From NCBI GenBank assembly GCA_028282705.1, contig JANQHI010000061.1, positions 38,739-102,738 of the forward strand: DNA of 64,000 nt, read 5' to 3'. The translations under genes were made by a program, and so were the position numbers. Positions within the stretch are counted from its first letter, which is position 1. Each line of letters starts with the position of its first letter. This stretch comes from Prolixibacteraceae bacterium (GTDB lineage Bacteria > Bacteroidota > Bacteroidia > Bacteroidales > Prolixibacteraceae). Positions 9,474 to 19,165 of this stretch are shown one piece after another. The notes under the pieces are model-generated. The model saw nothing but the letters and a program-made list of their open reading frames with translations. It did no database searches and was not told the DNA's origin.

Positions 9474-9914
9474 TTATTTATCAGAACTTGTCCCATAAAT
9501 GTAAAGGGTGTGATGGGAAAGTTTGAAATTGTTTTTCTTACATGCATCTTCAATAATTTCCCTTATCCTGGGGTCATAAAATTCAACAACATTTCCTGAA
9601 TCAACATCAATAAGGTGGTCATGCTGTAAAGTTGCAAAAGCCTTTTCAAATTGAGCTATATTCTTCCCGAACTGGTGTTTCACAACCAGCTTGCATTCAA
9701 GCAAAATCTCAATGGTATTGTATAAAGTTGCCCTGCTGACCCTGTAATTTTTATTTTTCATTGAGATATATAAGGTCTCAATATCAAAATGCCCTTCATG
9801 TGAATATATTTCTTCAAGAATAGCAAACCTCTCAGGGGTCTTTCTATGCCCATTTCTTTCAAGGTAATCAATGAACATTTTTTTGACCGTCTCTTTTGTC
9901 TTTTGACTATTCAT
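9474..9914 (-). CDS. Fur-family transcriptional regulator lacking the zinc-site cysteines
   Basis: 146-aa winged-helix repressor of the Fur/PerR family. The DNA-binding domain (about residues 15-85) has [16 protein letters not shown] and [13 protein letters not shown], and [10 protein letters not shown] holds the usual His of the regulatory metal site. In the dimerisation domain the standard HDHLICxxCG reads [10 protein letters not shown], so both cysteines are replaced (Asp and Ser), and the C-terminal CxxC is absent. Metal sensing by the structural zinc site is therefore doubtful. It follows relA by 68 bp; the relA-fur-purA order recurs in Bacteroidota. Target genes are unknown. Confidence 0.88.
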   Translation of the reverse strand: MNSQKTKETVKKMFIDYLERNGHRKTPERFAILEEIYSHEGHFDIETLYISMKNKNYRVSRATLYNTIEILLECKLVVKHQFGKNIAQFEKAFATLQHDHLIDVDSGNVVEFYDPRIREIIEDACKKNNFKLSHHTLYIYGTSSDK

Positions 9915-9982
9915 AATTAAACTAATTTTAAATAATATTCAAAAATAGAATAATTTTCTGAAATTAACATATGTGTAAAGGA

Positions 9983-12190
9983 TTATTCATTAAGGTCTTC
10001 AACCCTGGCTATTTTGTCAATTCCTTTTATTTTTTCCAGTTTTCCAATGAGGTTTTGAAGGTCACCAGAATTGTGCACATAAATATAGAGTTCACCTTCA
10101 AAAATGCCATCGTGGGTATCAAACTTGATGGTGCGCATATTGATGTTATGTAATTTTGAAATAACAGTGGTTACTTCATTTACTACACCTATCCTATCAA
10201 AACCAGATAGCTTGAGTTTTGTGAGGTAGGAAAGCTTTTTGAAATTTGTCCATTTAGCTGTTACAATTTTTTCACCATGGCTGGTTAAAAAGATTTCAGC
10301 TTTGGGGCATTCTTTTTTATGTATCAATATGTGGTCATTGGATGAGATGTAACCAATAACATCATCACCAGGGATTGGATTGCAGCATTTTGCCAATGAA
10401 TAAGAAGTTTGTTCTTTTTTTTCTTTTAAGATATATGGTTTCTTTTGGTCAATATTTGATTTATCTTCTTCGCCCTCCTTTTTTTTGCGGCTAAAGGTTA
10501 ATTTCCAATATCTTATTAAAATATTTTCAGCTTTTTTCTTTAGCATTTTATTTAGGTCATCTACTTCAATGAAACCCATGCCAACCTGTGAATAAAGCTG
10601 GTCTTTATTGGATAAATTGAAATAACCAGTTATTCTTTTTAATGCATCAGCAGTTGGAGGCATATTGACCTTTTTTAGAGCCTGCTCAATAATTTTTTTA
10701 CCCTTGCTGATATGCTTGCGTTTTTCGAGTTTAAAAGCATTCTTGATTTTTGATTTTGCCTTTGCAGTGGTTACAAATTTTAACCATTCAATTTTAGGTT
10801 CCTGGTTTTCTGCTGTAAGTATCTCAATTTGGTCACCACTATTTAGCACATGGCTTGCCGGGACAAGTTTTTGGTTTATTTTGGCACCTATACATTTGTT
10901 GCCCAGGTCAGTGTGGATTTCATAGGCAAAGTCAAGTACAGTGGAACTTTTTGGTAAATTAAACATTTCCCCTTTTGGTGAAAAAATAATTATTTCAGAA
11001 GAGAAAAGGTTTAGCTTAAATTCATCAAGGAATTCAAAAGCATCTGAATCAGGGCTTTGTAAAACTTCCCTGATGTGTTCAAGCCATTTTTCCAATTCTT
11101 GCTCAATGGAGGCTGCACCTTTGTATTTGTAGTGTGCAGCAAAGCCATATTCAGCAATTTGCTCCATCCTTTGTGTGCGGATTTGCACCTCAACCCATTT
11201 GCCCTGGGGACCCATTACAGTTACATGCAAGGATTCATATCCATTTGCTTTGGGAGTGGTTATCCAATCCCTTATCCTGTCAGGCTTAGGTGTATATATA
11301 TCAGTAATCAATGAAAGGATATCAAAGCACTGCCTTTTTTCAGAGACTTTTGGTTTTGGCGTGAAAACAATCCTAATGGCCAAAATATCATATACCTCAT
11401 CAAATGTTACCCCCTTCTTTTGCATTTTTTCCCAAATGGAAAATTTAGATTTTAACCTTCCATTGATGGTACTTTCTATTTTTTCGTCCTCCAGGCGCTC
11501 TTTAATTGGTTGGATAAATTCATCAACCAAAAAATTTCGTTTGCTTTCCTGGTCATGAAGCCTGTAAAGGATTTGGTTGTATTCTTCAGGATGTTTGTAC
11601 TTTAAGCTTAAATCTTCCAGCTCATTTTTGATGCTGTATAAGCCAAGCCTATGAGAAAGAGGGGCATATAAGTAAAGTGTTTCACCTGCAATTTTTACTT
11701 GTTTGTGTGGAGGCATGGCATCCAATGTCCTCATGTTATGAAGGCGGTCAGCAATTTTTATCAGGATCACCCTCACATCATCAGATAGGGTCATCAGCAT
11801 TTTCTTTAAAGTCATTGCCTGCCTTGAATCAAAATCCCCTGAAAGTTTGGTCAAGCCATCAACAATATTGGCGATTTTTTTATTGAACATGTTTTTGATG
11901 TCACGCACAGTAAAGTCAGTGTCTTCAACAACATCATGTAAAATAGCAGAAATGGCTGATGTAGCTCCTAAACCCATATCATGGGTGACAATCTTGGCCA
12001 CTGCAATGGGGTGTATAATGTAAGGCTCTCCCGATTTTCTTTTCACACCATTATGGGCTGCATTGGCAAACTTAAATGCTTTATCTACCATAGCCAGTTT
12101 GTCTTTGGTAAATTTTGGGTGGATGTCCTTTTTCAGGTCATCATAATAATCATTAATCTGCCTTATTTCTGCTTTTGTGAAATGCTGCAT
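9983..12190 (-). CDS. relA: bifunctional (p)ppGpp synthetase/hydrolase RelA/SpoT
   Basis: 735-aa stringent-response enzyme. Domain order is complete: HD hydrolase (residues about 40-200, with ILHDVVEDT at 83-91 and KIADRLHNMRT), synthetase (about 240-360, with YESLHVTVMGP and the EVQIRTQRME loop), TGS (about 400-460, beginning IIIFSPKGEMFNLP), a zinc-finger/RIS region with LAKCCNPIPGDDVIGY, and a C-terminal ACT domain (about 660-735). An intact HD motif suggests it both makes and degrades (p)ppGpp. The start lies 10 bp after the gmhB stop, so it is in an operon with gmhA-gmhB. A conserved length and all motifs give high confidence. Confidence 0.96.
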   Translation of the reverse strand: MQHFTKAEIRQINDYYDDLKKDIHPKFTKDKLAMVDKAFKFANAAHNGVKRKSGEPYIIHPIAVAKIVTHDMGLGATSAISAILHDVVEDTDFTVRDIKNMFNKKIANIVDGLTKLSGDFDSRQAMTLKKMLMTLSDDVRVILIKIADRLHNMRTLDAMPPHKQVKIAGETLYLYAPLSHRLGLYSIKNELEDLSLKYKHPEEYNQILYRLHDQESKRNFLVDEFIQPIKERLEDEKIESTINGRLKSKFSIWEKMQKKGVTFDEVYDILAIRIVFTPKPKVSEKRQCFDILSLITDIYTPKPDRIRDWITTPKANGYESLHVTVMGPQGKWVEVQIRTQRMEQIAEYGFAAHYKYKGAASIEQELEKWLEHIREVLQSPDSDAFEFLDEFKLNLFSSEIIIFSPKGEMFNLPKSSTVLDFAYEIHTDLGNKCIGAKINQKLVPASHVLNSGDQIEILTAENQEPKIEWLKFVTTAKAKSKIKNAFKLEKRKHISKGKKIIEQALKKVNMPPTADALKRITGYFNLSNKDQLYSQVGMGFIEVDDLNKMLKKKAENILIRYWKLTFSRKKKEGEEDKSNIDQKKPYILKEKKEQTSYSLAKCCNPIPGDDVIGYISSNDHILIHKKECPKAEIFLTSHGEKIVTAKWTNFKKLSYLTKLKLSGFDRIGVVNEVTTVISKLHNINMRTIKFDTHDGIFEGELYIYVHNSGDLQNLIGKLEKIKGIDKIARVEDLNE

Positions 12191-12200
12191 TCCCTCTTCT

Positions 12201-12698
12201 TCAAATTAAATCATGAATATAAAAATTCTTTCCTATTTGTGCTTCTTTGCCAGCTAAAATATCTGTTTTTTTATTACCTATCAGGATAGATATTGAAGGG
12301 TCAATATTATATTCTTTAATAGCTTCTATGATCATGCCAGGTTTGGGTTTCCTGCAATTACATTCGCCCGTGAAACTGGGATGATGAGGGCAAAAATAAG
12401 TTTTGGTGATTTCAATGCCTTTCTCAGCCAATGAATTTAACATCCAGGTATTTAATTTATGAAAGTCATTTCCAGAATAATACCCACGAGCAATCCCAGA
12501 TTGGTTGGTTATGATTATCAGTAGGTAACCTGCTTTTTGATAAGATGATAAAATGGGCAGGAACTCCTCAATAAATTCCACATCTTCAATTTTGTGGAGG
12601 TATCCTTTATCTACATTGATCACTCCATCACGGTCGAGAAAAACAGCTTTATTTTTATTTGCTTTTTTCACCAAATAGTTTTTTTTCAACCTGCTCAC
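12201..12698 (-). CDS. gmhB: D-glycero-D-manno-heptose 1,7-bisphosphate 7-phosphatase-like HAD hydrolase
   Basis: 165-aa HAD phosphatase of the GmhB/histidinol-phosphatase type, acting in ADP-heptose synthesis for LPS. AVFLDRDGVINVDKGY is the nucleophile motif, TNQSGIARG the second motif, and CPHHP...CNCRKP the zinc-binding loop typical of GmhB. The last acidic motif reads IGNKKTDILAG where the family usually has GDKxSD, so the first Asp is Asn. No ATG precedes the nucleophile motif: the GTG at 12698 (overlapping gmhA by 44 nt) or the GTG at 12671 would serve. It sits directly behind gmhA and 10 bp ahead of relA. Confidence 0.88.
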   Translation of the reverse strand: MSRLKKNYLVKKANKNKAVFLDRDGVINVDKGYLHKIEDVEFIEEFLPILSSYQKAGYLLIIITNQSGIARGYYSGNDFHKLNTWMLNSLAEKGIEITKTYFCPHHPSFTGECNCRKPKPGMIIEAIKEYNIDPSISILIGNKKTDILAGKEAQIGKNFYIHDLI

Positions 12699-13233
12699 AA
12701 ATATAATGGCCTATCAAAAGGTGGGTTTCCTGAATTCTTGGGACATCTGTTGAAGGAACCATTAGCAAATAATTGCTGATTTCTTTTAAATGCCCACCAT
12801 CTTTGCCTGTTAGCCCAACTGTGGCCATTCCCTTCTTTTTCGCAACCTGGAATGCCTGAACAATATTTATTGAATTGCCTGAAGTGGATAAACCAACCAG
12901 CACATCCCCATTTTTCCCAACTGCTTCAATGTACCTTGAATAGGTTTTTGTGAAATCATAATCATTTGAAACTGCTGTTATAAAAGAGGAATTGACATGG
13001 CATGCTTCAGCAGGAATTGGTGGGCGGTCAAGGTAAAACCTTCCTGACAGTTCAGCAGCCAGATGTTGGGCTTCAGCAGCACTTCCTCCATTACCGCAAA
13101 ACAAAACCTTGCCCCCAGCATGATAACTTTTAACTATTTCAGCGATGGCACCTTCTACAGTTTTTGCAAAAAACGGGTCATTTTTTATAAGGTTAACTAC
13201 TTTAACCAGTGAATCTATTTTATTTGAGATCAT
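12655..13233 (-). CDS. gmhA: phosphoheptose isomerase (SIS domain)
   Basis: 192-aa SIS-fold enzyme isomerising sedoheptulose 7-phosphate to D-glycero-D-manno-heptose 7-phosphate for LPS inner core. FCGNGGSAAEAQHLAAEL contains the phosphate loop and the first zinc ligands (His, Glu); GLSTSGNS is the second SIS phosphate loop; IQETHLLIGHYICEQVE holds the late Gln and His ligands. The length is typical. The 3' end overlaps the start of gmhB, so the two heptose genes are translationally linked, and relA follows. This argues that the cell makes heptose-containing LPS. Confidence 0.93.
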   Translation of the reverse strand: MISNKIDSLVKVVNLIKNDPFFAKTVEGAIAEIVKSYHAGGKVLFCGNGGSAAEAQHLAAELSGRFYLDRPPIPAEACHVNSSFITAVSNDYDFTKTYSRYIEAVGKNGDVLVGLSTSGNSINIVQAFQVAKKKGMATVGLTGKDGGHLKEISNYLLMVPSTDVPRIQETHLLIGHYICEQVEKKLFGEKSK

Positions 13234-13331
13234 CTGTTTCTTTTTGAAATTGGCAAATAAAGTTCAAGGTAAAAAAAATGTTTAAAATACTACCTTTTAA
13301 CCTAATATTAGTCTCTTTAAAGTTGCAGCTT

Positions 13332-13775
13332 TTATAGCATACAAAACACTTTCTTATCAATTGGGAAAGTTAGGTTATCTGCAGAAAAACTTTTGAGGTT
13401 TACCCACCTGAATGACTGGTTGCCATTTTCATGGTCGATGAAATCAAAAGGGATGGTAGAAATTTTAAATTTTAATGGGTTAGCTAATTTTGCCTGGTAA
13501 TAAATGCTTATTAATTGTATATCATTATAAAATAGTGCTTTCTGATAAAAATCAGTTGTATAAAAATGCTTTATATTTTTGATTTCCTGCCCATTGCATT
13601 CTTCCCTAATTTCCCTAACCAGGCAATCAATAGGCCCCTCTCCCTGCTTTAGCCCTCCACCAGGGAATTTAGTCATTTTCATCCCAAGCTGGATTTCATC
13701 AGATATGAGTACCTCTTCATCTTGTTTGAAAATTAACCCATATACCCTAATGTTGAAATTATTTTTTTTACTCAT
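13332..13775 (-). CDS. NUDIX hydrolase
   Basis: 147-aa NUDIX-fold pyrophosphohydrolase. The box is recognisable from GGGLKQGEGPID through REIREECNG, with the metal-binding REIREE glutamates intact. The substrate cannot be read from sequence. The ATG at 13775 is chosen because it overlaps the miaA stop as ATGAGTAA, a translational-coupling arrangement; a TTG at 13790 would add five residues. It is therefore the second gene of a miaA-NUDIX pair. Confidence 0.88.
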   Translation of the reverse strand: MSKKNNFNIRVYGLIFKQDEEVLISDEIQLGMKMTKFPGGGLKQGEGPIDCLVREIREECNGQEIKNIKHFYTTDFYQKALFYNDIQLISIYYQAKLANPLKFKISTIPFDFIDHENGNQSFRWVNLKSFSADNLTFPIDKKVFCML

Positions 13776-14673
13776 TGACCTTCTCTTCAATAAATTTGAT
13801 TATATCATTTGTGGCATTATTAAGAAACCAATTAATGTTTTTGTCTTTTCGAAACCATGTTAATTGTTTCCTGGCATAATTGCGAGTATGGGTCTTAATT
13901 TTATCTATTGCTGTTTCTAGAGGTATTTCTCCATCAAAATGAGAAAAAAGTTCTTTGTATCCCACTGTATTCAATGCATTTAGCCCTTTGAATTTATATA
14001 CTTTTTGTGCTTCATTAATAAGCCCTTTTTTTACCATCTCATCTACACGCGAGTTTATGCGCTCATACAAATAACTCCTTTCACAGTTTAACCCAACTTT
14101 TAGGATTTCAAATGGTCTTGTTTTTACCTTATTTGTCCTGAAAGTAGAGTAGGGCTTTCCTGTCATCAGGCATATCTCAAGGGCGTGTAATATCCTTTTG
14201 GGGTTTTTTAGGTCAACTTCAGAATAATATTCAGGATCAAGTTTTTTTAGCTGCCTTCTTAGTATTTCAACACCTTCATTATCAAATTTTTCAGCCAAAG
14301 TTGCCCTGATTTCAGGATCAACAGTTGGGAGGTCATCTATGCCATTACAAACGGCATCAATATAGAGCATTGAGCCACCAGCCATGATGGCAAGGTTTTT
14401 TAACAAGAATAGTTTTTGCAAAACCTCTAGGGCTTCATTTTCAAACAGGCTTGCATTATATGTTTCATGTATTGATTTTGTTTGTATGAAGTGGTGCTTA
14501 ACAACTTTCAACTTTTCAGGTAAAGGAATTGCTGTGCCAATGGCCAGTTCTTTATAAACCTGCCTTGAATCAGAAGAAATGATTTCAGTATTAAAATGTT
14601 GGGCAATTTGTAAGCTTACTTTGGTTTTCCCAACACCTGTGGGACCCAATAAAACAATGAGTAATTTTTTCAT
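13768..14673 (-). CDS. miaA: tRNA dimethylallyltransferase
   Basis: 301-aa enzyme adding a dimethylallyl group to A37 of tRNAs that read codons starting with U. The P-loop GPTGVGKT (residues 9-16), the SSDSRQVYKEL segment with the catalytic Asp, the NTVGYKELFSHFDG motif and the C-terminal RNYARKQLTWFRK are all present, and the length is normal. Its stop overlaps the NUDIX start. The gene is preceded by about 220 bp without a gene. Confidence 0.95.
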   Translation of the reverse strand: MKKLLIVLLGPTGVGKTKVSLQIAQHFNTEIISSDSRQVYKELAIGTAIPLPEKLKVVKHHFIQTKSIHETYNASLFENEALEVLQKLFLLKNLAIMAGGSMLYIDAVCNGIDDLPTVDPEIRATLAEKFDNEGVEILRRQLKKLDPEYYSEVDLKNPKRILHALEICLMTGKPYSTFRTNKVKTRPFEILKVGLNCERSYLYERINSRVDEMVKKGLINEAQKVYKFKGLNALNTVGYKELFSHFDGEIPLETAIDKIKTHTRNYARKQLTWFRKDKNINWFLNNATNDIIKFIEEKVNE

Positions 14674-14872
14674 CTGTTTGTAATTATTTATTTTTTATGG
14701 AAACAGATGTAACTCCTATGAATTATAATCATACGTGTTTGTGTTAAAAATTTTATAATGGTCGTTTCATAAAAAATCAAGATATGGGCAAATATAGAAA
14801 GTATTGAAATAAAAAAAGACTGAATGATATGGAATCAAACAGTCTGTAAGTTATTGAGGCTTTTTATTGCCA

Positions 14873-14898
14873 ATAGAAAAACAGAAGCGGGGCTTCTA
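14873..14898 (-). terminator. terminator overlapping the stop codon of the pRiA4b ORF-3-like gene
   Basis: On the minus strand a perfect 6-bp stem with a 3-nt loop (14897-14892 with 14888-14883) is followed by a T-rich tract. The TAG stop at 14898-14896 lies at the foot of the stem, so the gene ends inside its own terminator. Confidence 0.6.
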
Positions 14899-15417
14899 GA
14901 AGTCTTCCATCTCTCCGAAAATCTGTGAATAGTCTTCGAGCACTCCAAAGTCATGGAGTAGATCGTCTTCTTGAATAATAGTAGACTCCTCTGCTTTAAA
15001 TTCATCTTCCAGAATTTGGACAGGGGCGTCACCCTCATTAAGAGCGACTAACGGTTCTTTGAGATTTTTTTCCATAAAAATTCCTGTTAGTTCTAAGTTT
15101 AAAGACCTATTATTGAATAAATCAAAAGTATATAAGAGGTAATTCTCATTCGATTGGATCAAATCAGAAATTTTTGTCCTGAACATGGTAAAATTAGGTA
15201 ACCCATTAATGCCATCACCAGCATCTACAAGCGAAACCTCATGTAGCTTTTTACCATATCTTTCAGATACAAAAAAGGATGCAAGTTGGTGTGTTTGGTA
15301 TCCCATGGCGTTCCTAATGGTTTCATGCAACTCATAAAAAGTATTGTTGCTATCCATTTGAACTTCCATGTGGAAATTATCAGATTCTTGAGATATAATT
15401 TTAAATTTATAAATCAT
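14896..15417 (-). CDS. pRiA4b ORF-3-like / IS1096 passenger TnpR-like domain protein
   Basis: 173 aa. The N-terminal 130 residues match the pattern of the PRiA4_ORF3 family (PF07929): MIYKFKIISQESDNF, then a strand-helix unit FYELHETIRNAMGYQTHQLASFF, and later NYLLYTFDLFNNRSLNLEL. The family is named after plasmid and transposon passengers, but single chromosomal copies are common in Bacteroidota, so this is not by itself evidence of a mobile element. The tail (residues 135-173) is strongly acidic and probably disordered. Function is unknown. It stands alone between two intergenic gaps. Confidence 0.75.
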   Translation of the reverse strand: MIYKFKIISQESDNFHMEVQMDSNNTFYELHETIRNAMGYQTHQLASFFVSERYGKKLHEVSLVDAGDGINGLPNFTMFRTKISDLIQSNENYLLYTFDLFNNRSLNLELTGIFMEKNLKEPLVALNEGDAPVQILEDEFKAEESTIIQEDDLLHDFGVLEDYSQIFGEMEDF

Positions 15418-15784
15418 AACTTACAAGATCAATAGGATTCAAATTTATAAATGTTTCTTGGCAAATTCCAAAAAATTTCAACTTCAACTTCAATGACCAA
15501 TCAGGTCTTTTTCTCTTTTTATGTTAAAAAAGGTTTTGTTTTGAATAAGTTTAAATAATTGATATAATGTTTTTTGACCGTGGAAATGCAACACATATTT
15601 TTCGTGAAAAAAAGGGAAAAATAGTGATGTTTAAAAAATGTTAAAAAAGATTAATTGGGTATAATTATCGAACATTTTCGTCTGGTGTTCGCCAAATTTC
15701 AGAAAAGCCAAAAGAAATTTGTAATTTCAATCCTTTAAATAAAACTAATACTTTAGCCTTGATTTTTATTTACATTGTTATCCT
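15418..15784. other. intergenic region between divergent genes
   Basis: 367 bp between the minus-strand pRiA4b ORF-3-like gene and the plus-strand ABC permease. It is AT-rich and must hold both promoters, but I find no clear TAnnTTTG box at a fitting distance and no small ORF worth calling. Confidence 0.5.
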
Positions 15785-17032
15785 ATGAAGTCTAGCGCGC
15801 TTTTTTTTGAAAATATCAGGATTTCTTTGCAGTCCATAAGGAGCAACCTTTTGCGCACAATCCTGACTGTATTGATCATTGCTGTGGGTATTACTGCCTT
15901 GGTGGGGATCCTTACAGCAATTGATTCTATTAAAACTTATTTTACAAAAGAGTTTACAGTACTAGGGGTTAATACTTTTACTATATCGAGCAGGGGAATG
16001 AGGGTGCAAGTTGGAAATAGTAGGTATCGCACTAAAAATCATGCATTTATATCCTATTACCAGGCAAAGGAGTTTAAAGAGAAATTTGATTTCCCTGCTA
16101 CAGTTTCAGTATCAACTTATGGTAGTGGGACTGCTACATTAAAATTTGAATCAGAAAAAACGAACCCAAATATTACTGTAAGGGGGATTGATGAGAATTA
16201 TCTTTTCACAGGCGGTTTTGAAATTGACAAAGGAAGAAGTTTTAGCCTTCATGATATTGAAAATGGCAGGAGTGTTGTTTTAATAGGGAGTGCATTAGTT
16301 AAAAAATTGTTCTCTTCTGATGAAGACCCTATTGATAAGGTAATAAGTGTTGGAAGTGGTAAATATAAAGTTATAGGTGTGCTTAAGTCAAAAGGAAGTG
16401 GTTTTGGCAATAATAACGACCGTTTATGTTTTGTTCCATATACCAACGCCAGGAGTTATTTTTCAAGGCCAAACATGAATTTTGATATCCAGGTGAAAGT
16501 AGCAAATGCCGAACTTATGGATGCTGCAATTGGGGAATCTGAAGCTGAATTTAGGATTGTGAGGGATTTAACACCCTTAGATGAAACAGATTTCAATATT
16601 GAAAAGAGTGACAACCTGGTTAATATTTTATTGGATAATATTAAAAACATTACTATGGTTGCAACGGTGATTGGGATTATAACCCTGTTTGGGGCCGCCA
16701 TTGGTTTAATGAATATTATGCTCGTTTCTGTAACAGAAAGGACAAGAGAGATTGGTGTAAGAAAAGCCATTGGGGCTAAAGGGAAAACTGTAAAACAGCA
16801 ATTCTTGGTTGAAGCCATTGTTATTGGGCAAATTGGTGGTGTCCTTGGGGTTATTGCTGGTATTCTGGTTGGCAATGGGATTTCAGTGCTTATTGGTAGT
16901 TCTTTTATTATACCATGGGTTTGGATTATAATGGGTGTGGCCTTATGTTTTGTTGTTGGGATTGTTTCGGGATATTATCCTGCACAAAAGGCAGCAAAAT
17001 TCGACCCTATTGAATCTTTGCGTTACGAATAA
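15785..17032 (+). CDS. ABC transporter permease (MacB/FtsX type)
   Basis: 415-aa inner-membrane permease with the MacB topology: one TM near residues 21-42, a large periplasmic MacB-PCD domain (about 45-280), then three TM helices in an FtsX domain (about 290-408) carrying [18 protein letters not shown], the conserved coupling-helix region. Such proteins move lipoproteins, peptides or signals by mechanotransmission rather than classic import. No ATPase or membrane-fusion partner is adjacent, so its ATP-binding subunit must be elsewhere. It stands alone on the plus strand. Confidence 0.9.
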   Translation: MKSSALFFENIRISLQSIRSNLLRTILTVLIIAVGITALVGILTAIDSIKTYFTKEFTVLGVNTFTISSRGMRVQVGNSRYRTKNHAFISYYQAKEFKEKFDFPATVSVSTYGSGTATLKFESEKTNPNITVRGIDENYLFTGGFEIDKGRSFSLHDIENGRSVVLIGSALVKKLFSSDEDPIDKVISVGSGKYKVIGVLKSKGSGFGNNNDRLCFVPYTNARSYFSRPNMNFDIQVKVANAELMDAAIGESEAEFRIVRDLTPLDETDFNIEKSDNLVNILLDNIKNITMVATVIGIITLFGAAIGLMNIMLVSVTERTREIGVRKAIGAKGKTVKQQFLVEAIVIGQIGGVLGVIAGILVGNGISVLIGSSFIIPWVWIIMGVALCFVVGIVSGYYPAQKAAKFDPIESLRYE

Positions 17033-17195
17033 GAAAATCTTTTTACAGCATTGGTTCAGAAGTTAATTCATTATACTTTCCCTGCAAGCCCCAGTTTTAA
17101 AGACTTTTTAACCTCTTTAAAATTCAATTTATGATAAAAGGCACCTACAGTTCCTGAAATATTCAAACCTGAAGGAGTTAATTCATCTCAATTTT

Positions 17196-17232
17196 TTATA
17201 AAAAGAAAAAGCTGCCCAATATTTTGAGCAGC
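17196..17232 (-). terminator. rho-independent terminator of gapA
   Basis: On the minus strand a GC-rich 5-bp stem extended by CAA/TTG across one mismatch (17232-17228 with 17215-17211) is followed by an almost uninterrupted T run. It lies about 30 bp after the gapA stop. Confidence 0.85.
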
Positions 17233-17260
17233 CCATTGCAATAATATTATAAATATGGTT

Positions 17261-18295
<1,035 letters not shown>

Positions 18296-18317
18296 TTATT
18301 GATAAGCCCTAAATAAT

Positions 18318-18338
18318 TAGATTACAGTACATAATCTA
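18318..18338. promoter_or_regulatory. gapA: inverted repeat upstream of gapA, candidate operator
   Basis: TAGATTA (18318-18324) and TAATCTA (18332-18338) form a perfect 7-bp inverted repeat with a 7-nt spacer, centred about 60 bp upstream of the gapA start codon. Position and symmetry fit a dimeric regulator site; no regulator can be named. Confidence 0.35.
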
Positions 18339-18467
18339 TTTGAGCAATGGCAAAATAAATATTAATATTTTTAACCATCAAATATTCAAAGAATGTTTCA
18401 TCAAAAAACAAATTAACCTTAATATTAATTTAAAAGAAAGCATAGTTGAATCTCAGGAAGATATTAG

Positions 18468-18631
18468 GAAGTTGTCTAAAGTTAAACTGAAAAACTGCAA
18501 GCAACATCTTGATCCCATTGGGCTTCAGCTAATTTTTCTTCCATAGCTATGGCTATGCAAGAAAAATGGAGCTTTGCCACTGATAATCAATATGTCACTT
18601 TCGAAATTCCCCTTCAACTTTAGACAACTTC
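18468..18631. repeat. 164-bp element with 16-bp perfect terminal inverted repeats (element A)
   Basis: GAAGTTGTCTAAAGTT at 18468-18483 is exactly the reverse complement of 18616-18631. The centre has the palindrome CCATAGCTATGG (18541-18552) followed by CTATGC, flanked by TTTTTCTT and AAGAAAAA arms that can pair. TA dinucleotides lie just outside both ends. No ORF of note lies inside. It looks like a MITE or a related palindromic repeat. A second element of the same length and same core is at 26754-26917. Confidence 0.7.
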
Positions 18632-18741
18632 TAAGCGTATGTTTCTTTAATCATTATGCTAAACCTATTAAAAATCCAAAAAAAATAGTTTGGTTAGTTG
18701 TTTAATCAGTAGGGTAGAAATTAGGTAATCTTAATTAGTGT

Positions 18742-18864
18742 TTATGAATTCTTTTCAATTTCCGGGTTTATATTGTGTGAATAAGCAGGGCATTCACAAG
18801 TTTTGCATGATGAAATAAACAATAGGAGTAACACATATATAATAATGTATAGATAAAGTTTCAT
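18742..18864 (-). CDS. small lipoprotein, 40 aa
   Basis: A minus-strand ORF too short for routine gene calling: MKLYLYIIIYVLLLLFISSC, then KTCECPAYSHNINPEIEKNS and a TAA stop. The first 19 residues are a lipoprotein signal peptide and FISSC is a good lipobox, so the mature protein would be about 21 residues, anchored through Cys20, with a CxxCxCP cluster. No function can be assigned. It is divergent to the giant T9SS protein gene, and a short inverted repeat (18913-18927) sits about 50 bp upstream of its start. Coding is supported by the signal peptide and lipobox only. Confidence 0.6.
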   Translation of the reverse strand: MKLYLYIIIYVLLLLFISSCKTCECPAYSHNINPEIEKNS

Positions 18865-18912
18865 ATTCAATATTAACGATTATTTTAATGTAACTTAAAT
18901 TTTTTGTTAAAA

Positions 18913-18927
18913 TTGCTATGATAGCAA
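18913..18927. promoter_or_regulatory. short perfect inverted repeat upstream of the small lipoprotein gene
   Basis: TTGCTAT and ATAGCAA around a single central G form a 15-bp palindrome in the divergent gap between the small lipoprotein gene and the giant T9SS cargo gene. It could be an operator; nothing else supports it. Confidence 0.3.
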
Positions 18928-19165
18928 GTATTATGCTAAAAAAGTGTATATTTATTGCGTTTTTGATAATATCATAATTTTAACCTCGTTGAAAATTTAA
19001 GCAGTTGAAATAGTTGGGGAGAGAGAGGGAAAGAAGCAAAAATTAGTAGAAACTAATTATTTGTTTATAATATTTGCTGAAATTGTGATAAAAAATGTAA
19101 TATTTGTGCGGCAATTATTTTGTACGTTGTTGAGAAATTTTATACGTTTGTAATATTAGATTAAT

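Noticed and set aside
14896..15417. pRiA4b ORF-3 / IS1096 passenger similarity as evidence of a mobile element
   Set aside because: The family name comes from plasmid and transposon passengers, but no transposase, inverted repeat or target duplication is nearby and single chromosomal copies are common.
18340..18546. 68-aa plus-strand ORF (starts MSNGKININIF)
   Set aside because: It runs through the left end of inverted-repeat element A, has AT-driven Asn/Ile/Lys composition, no signal and no recognisable domain.
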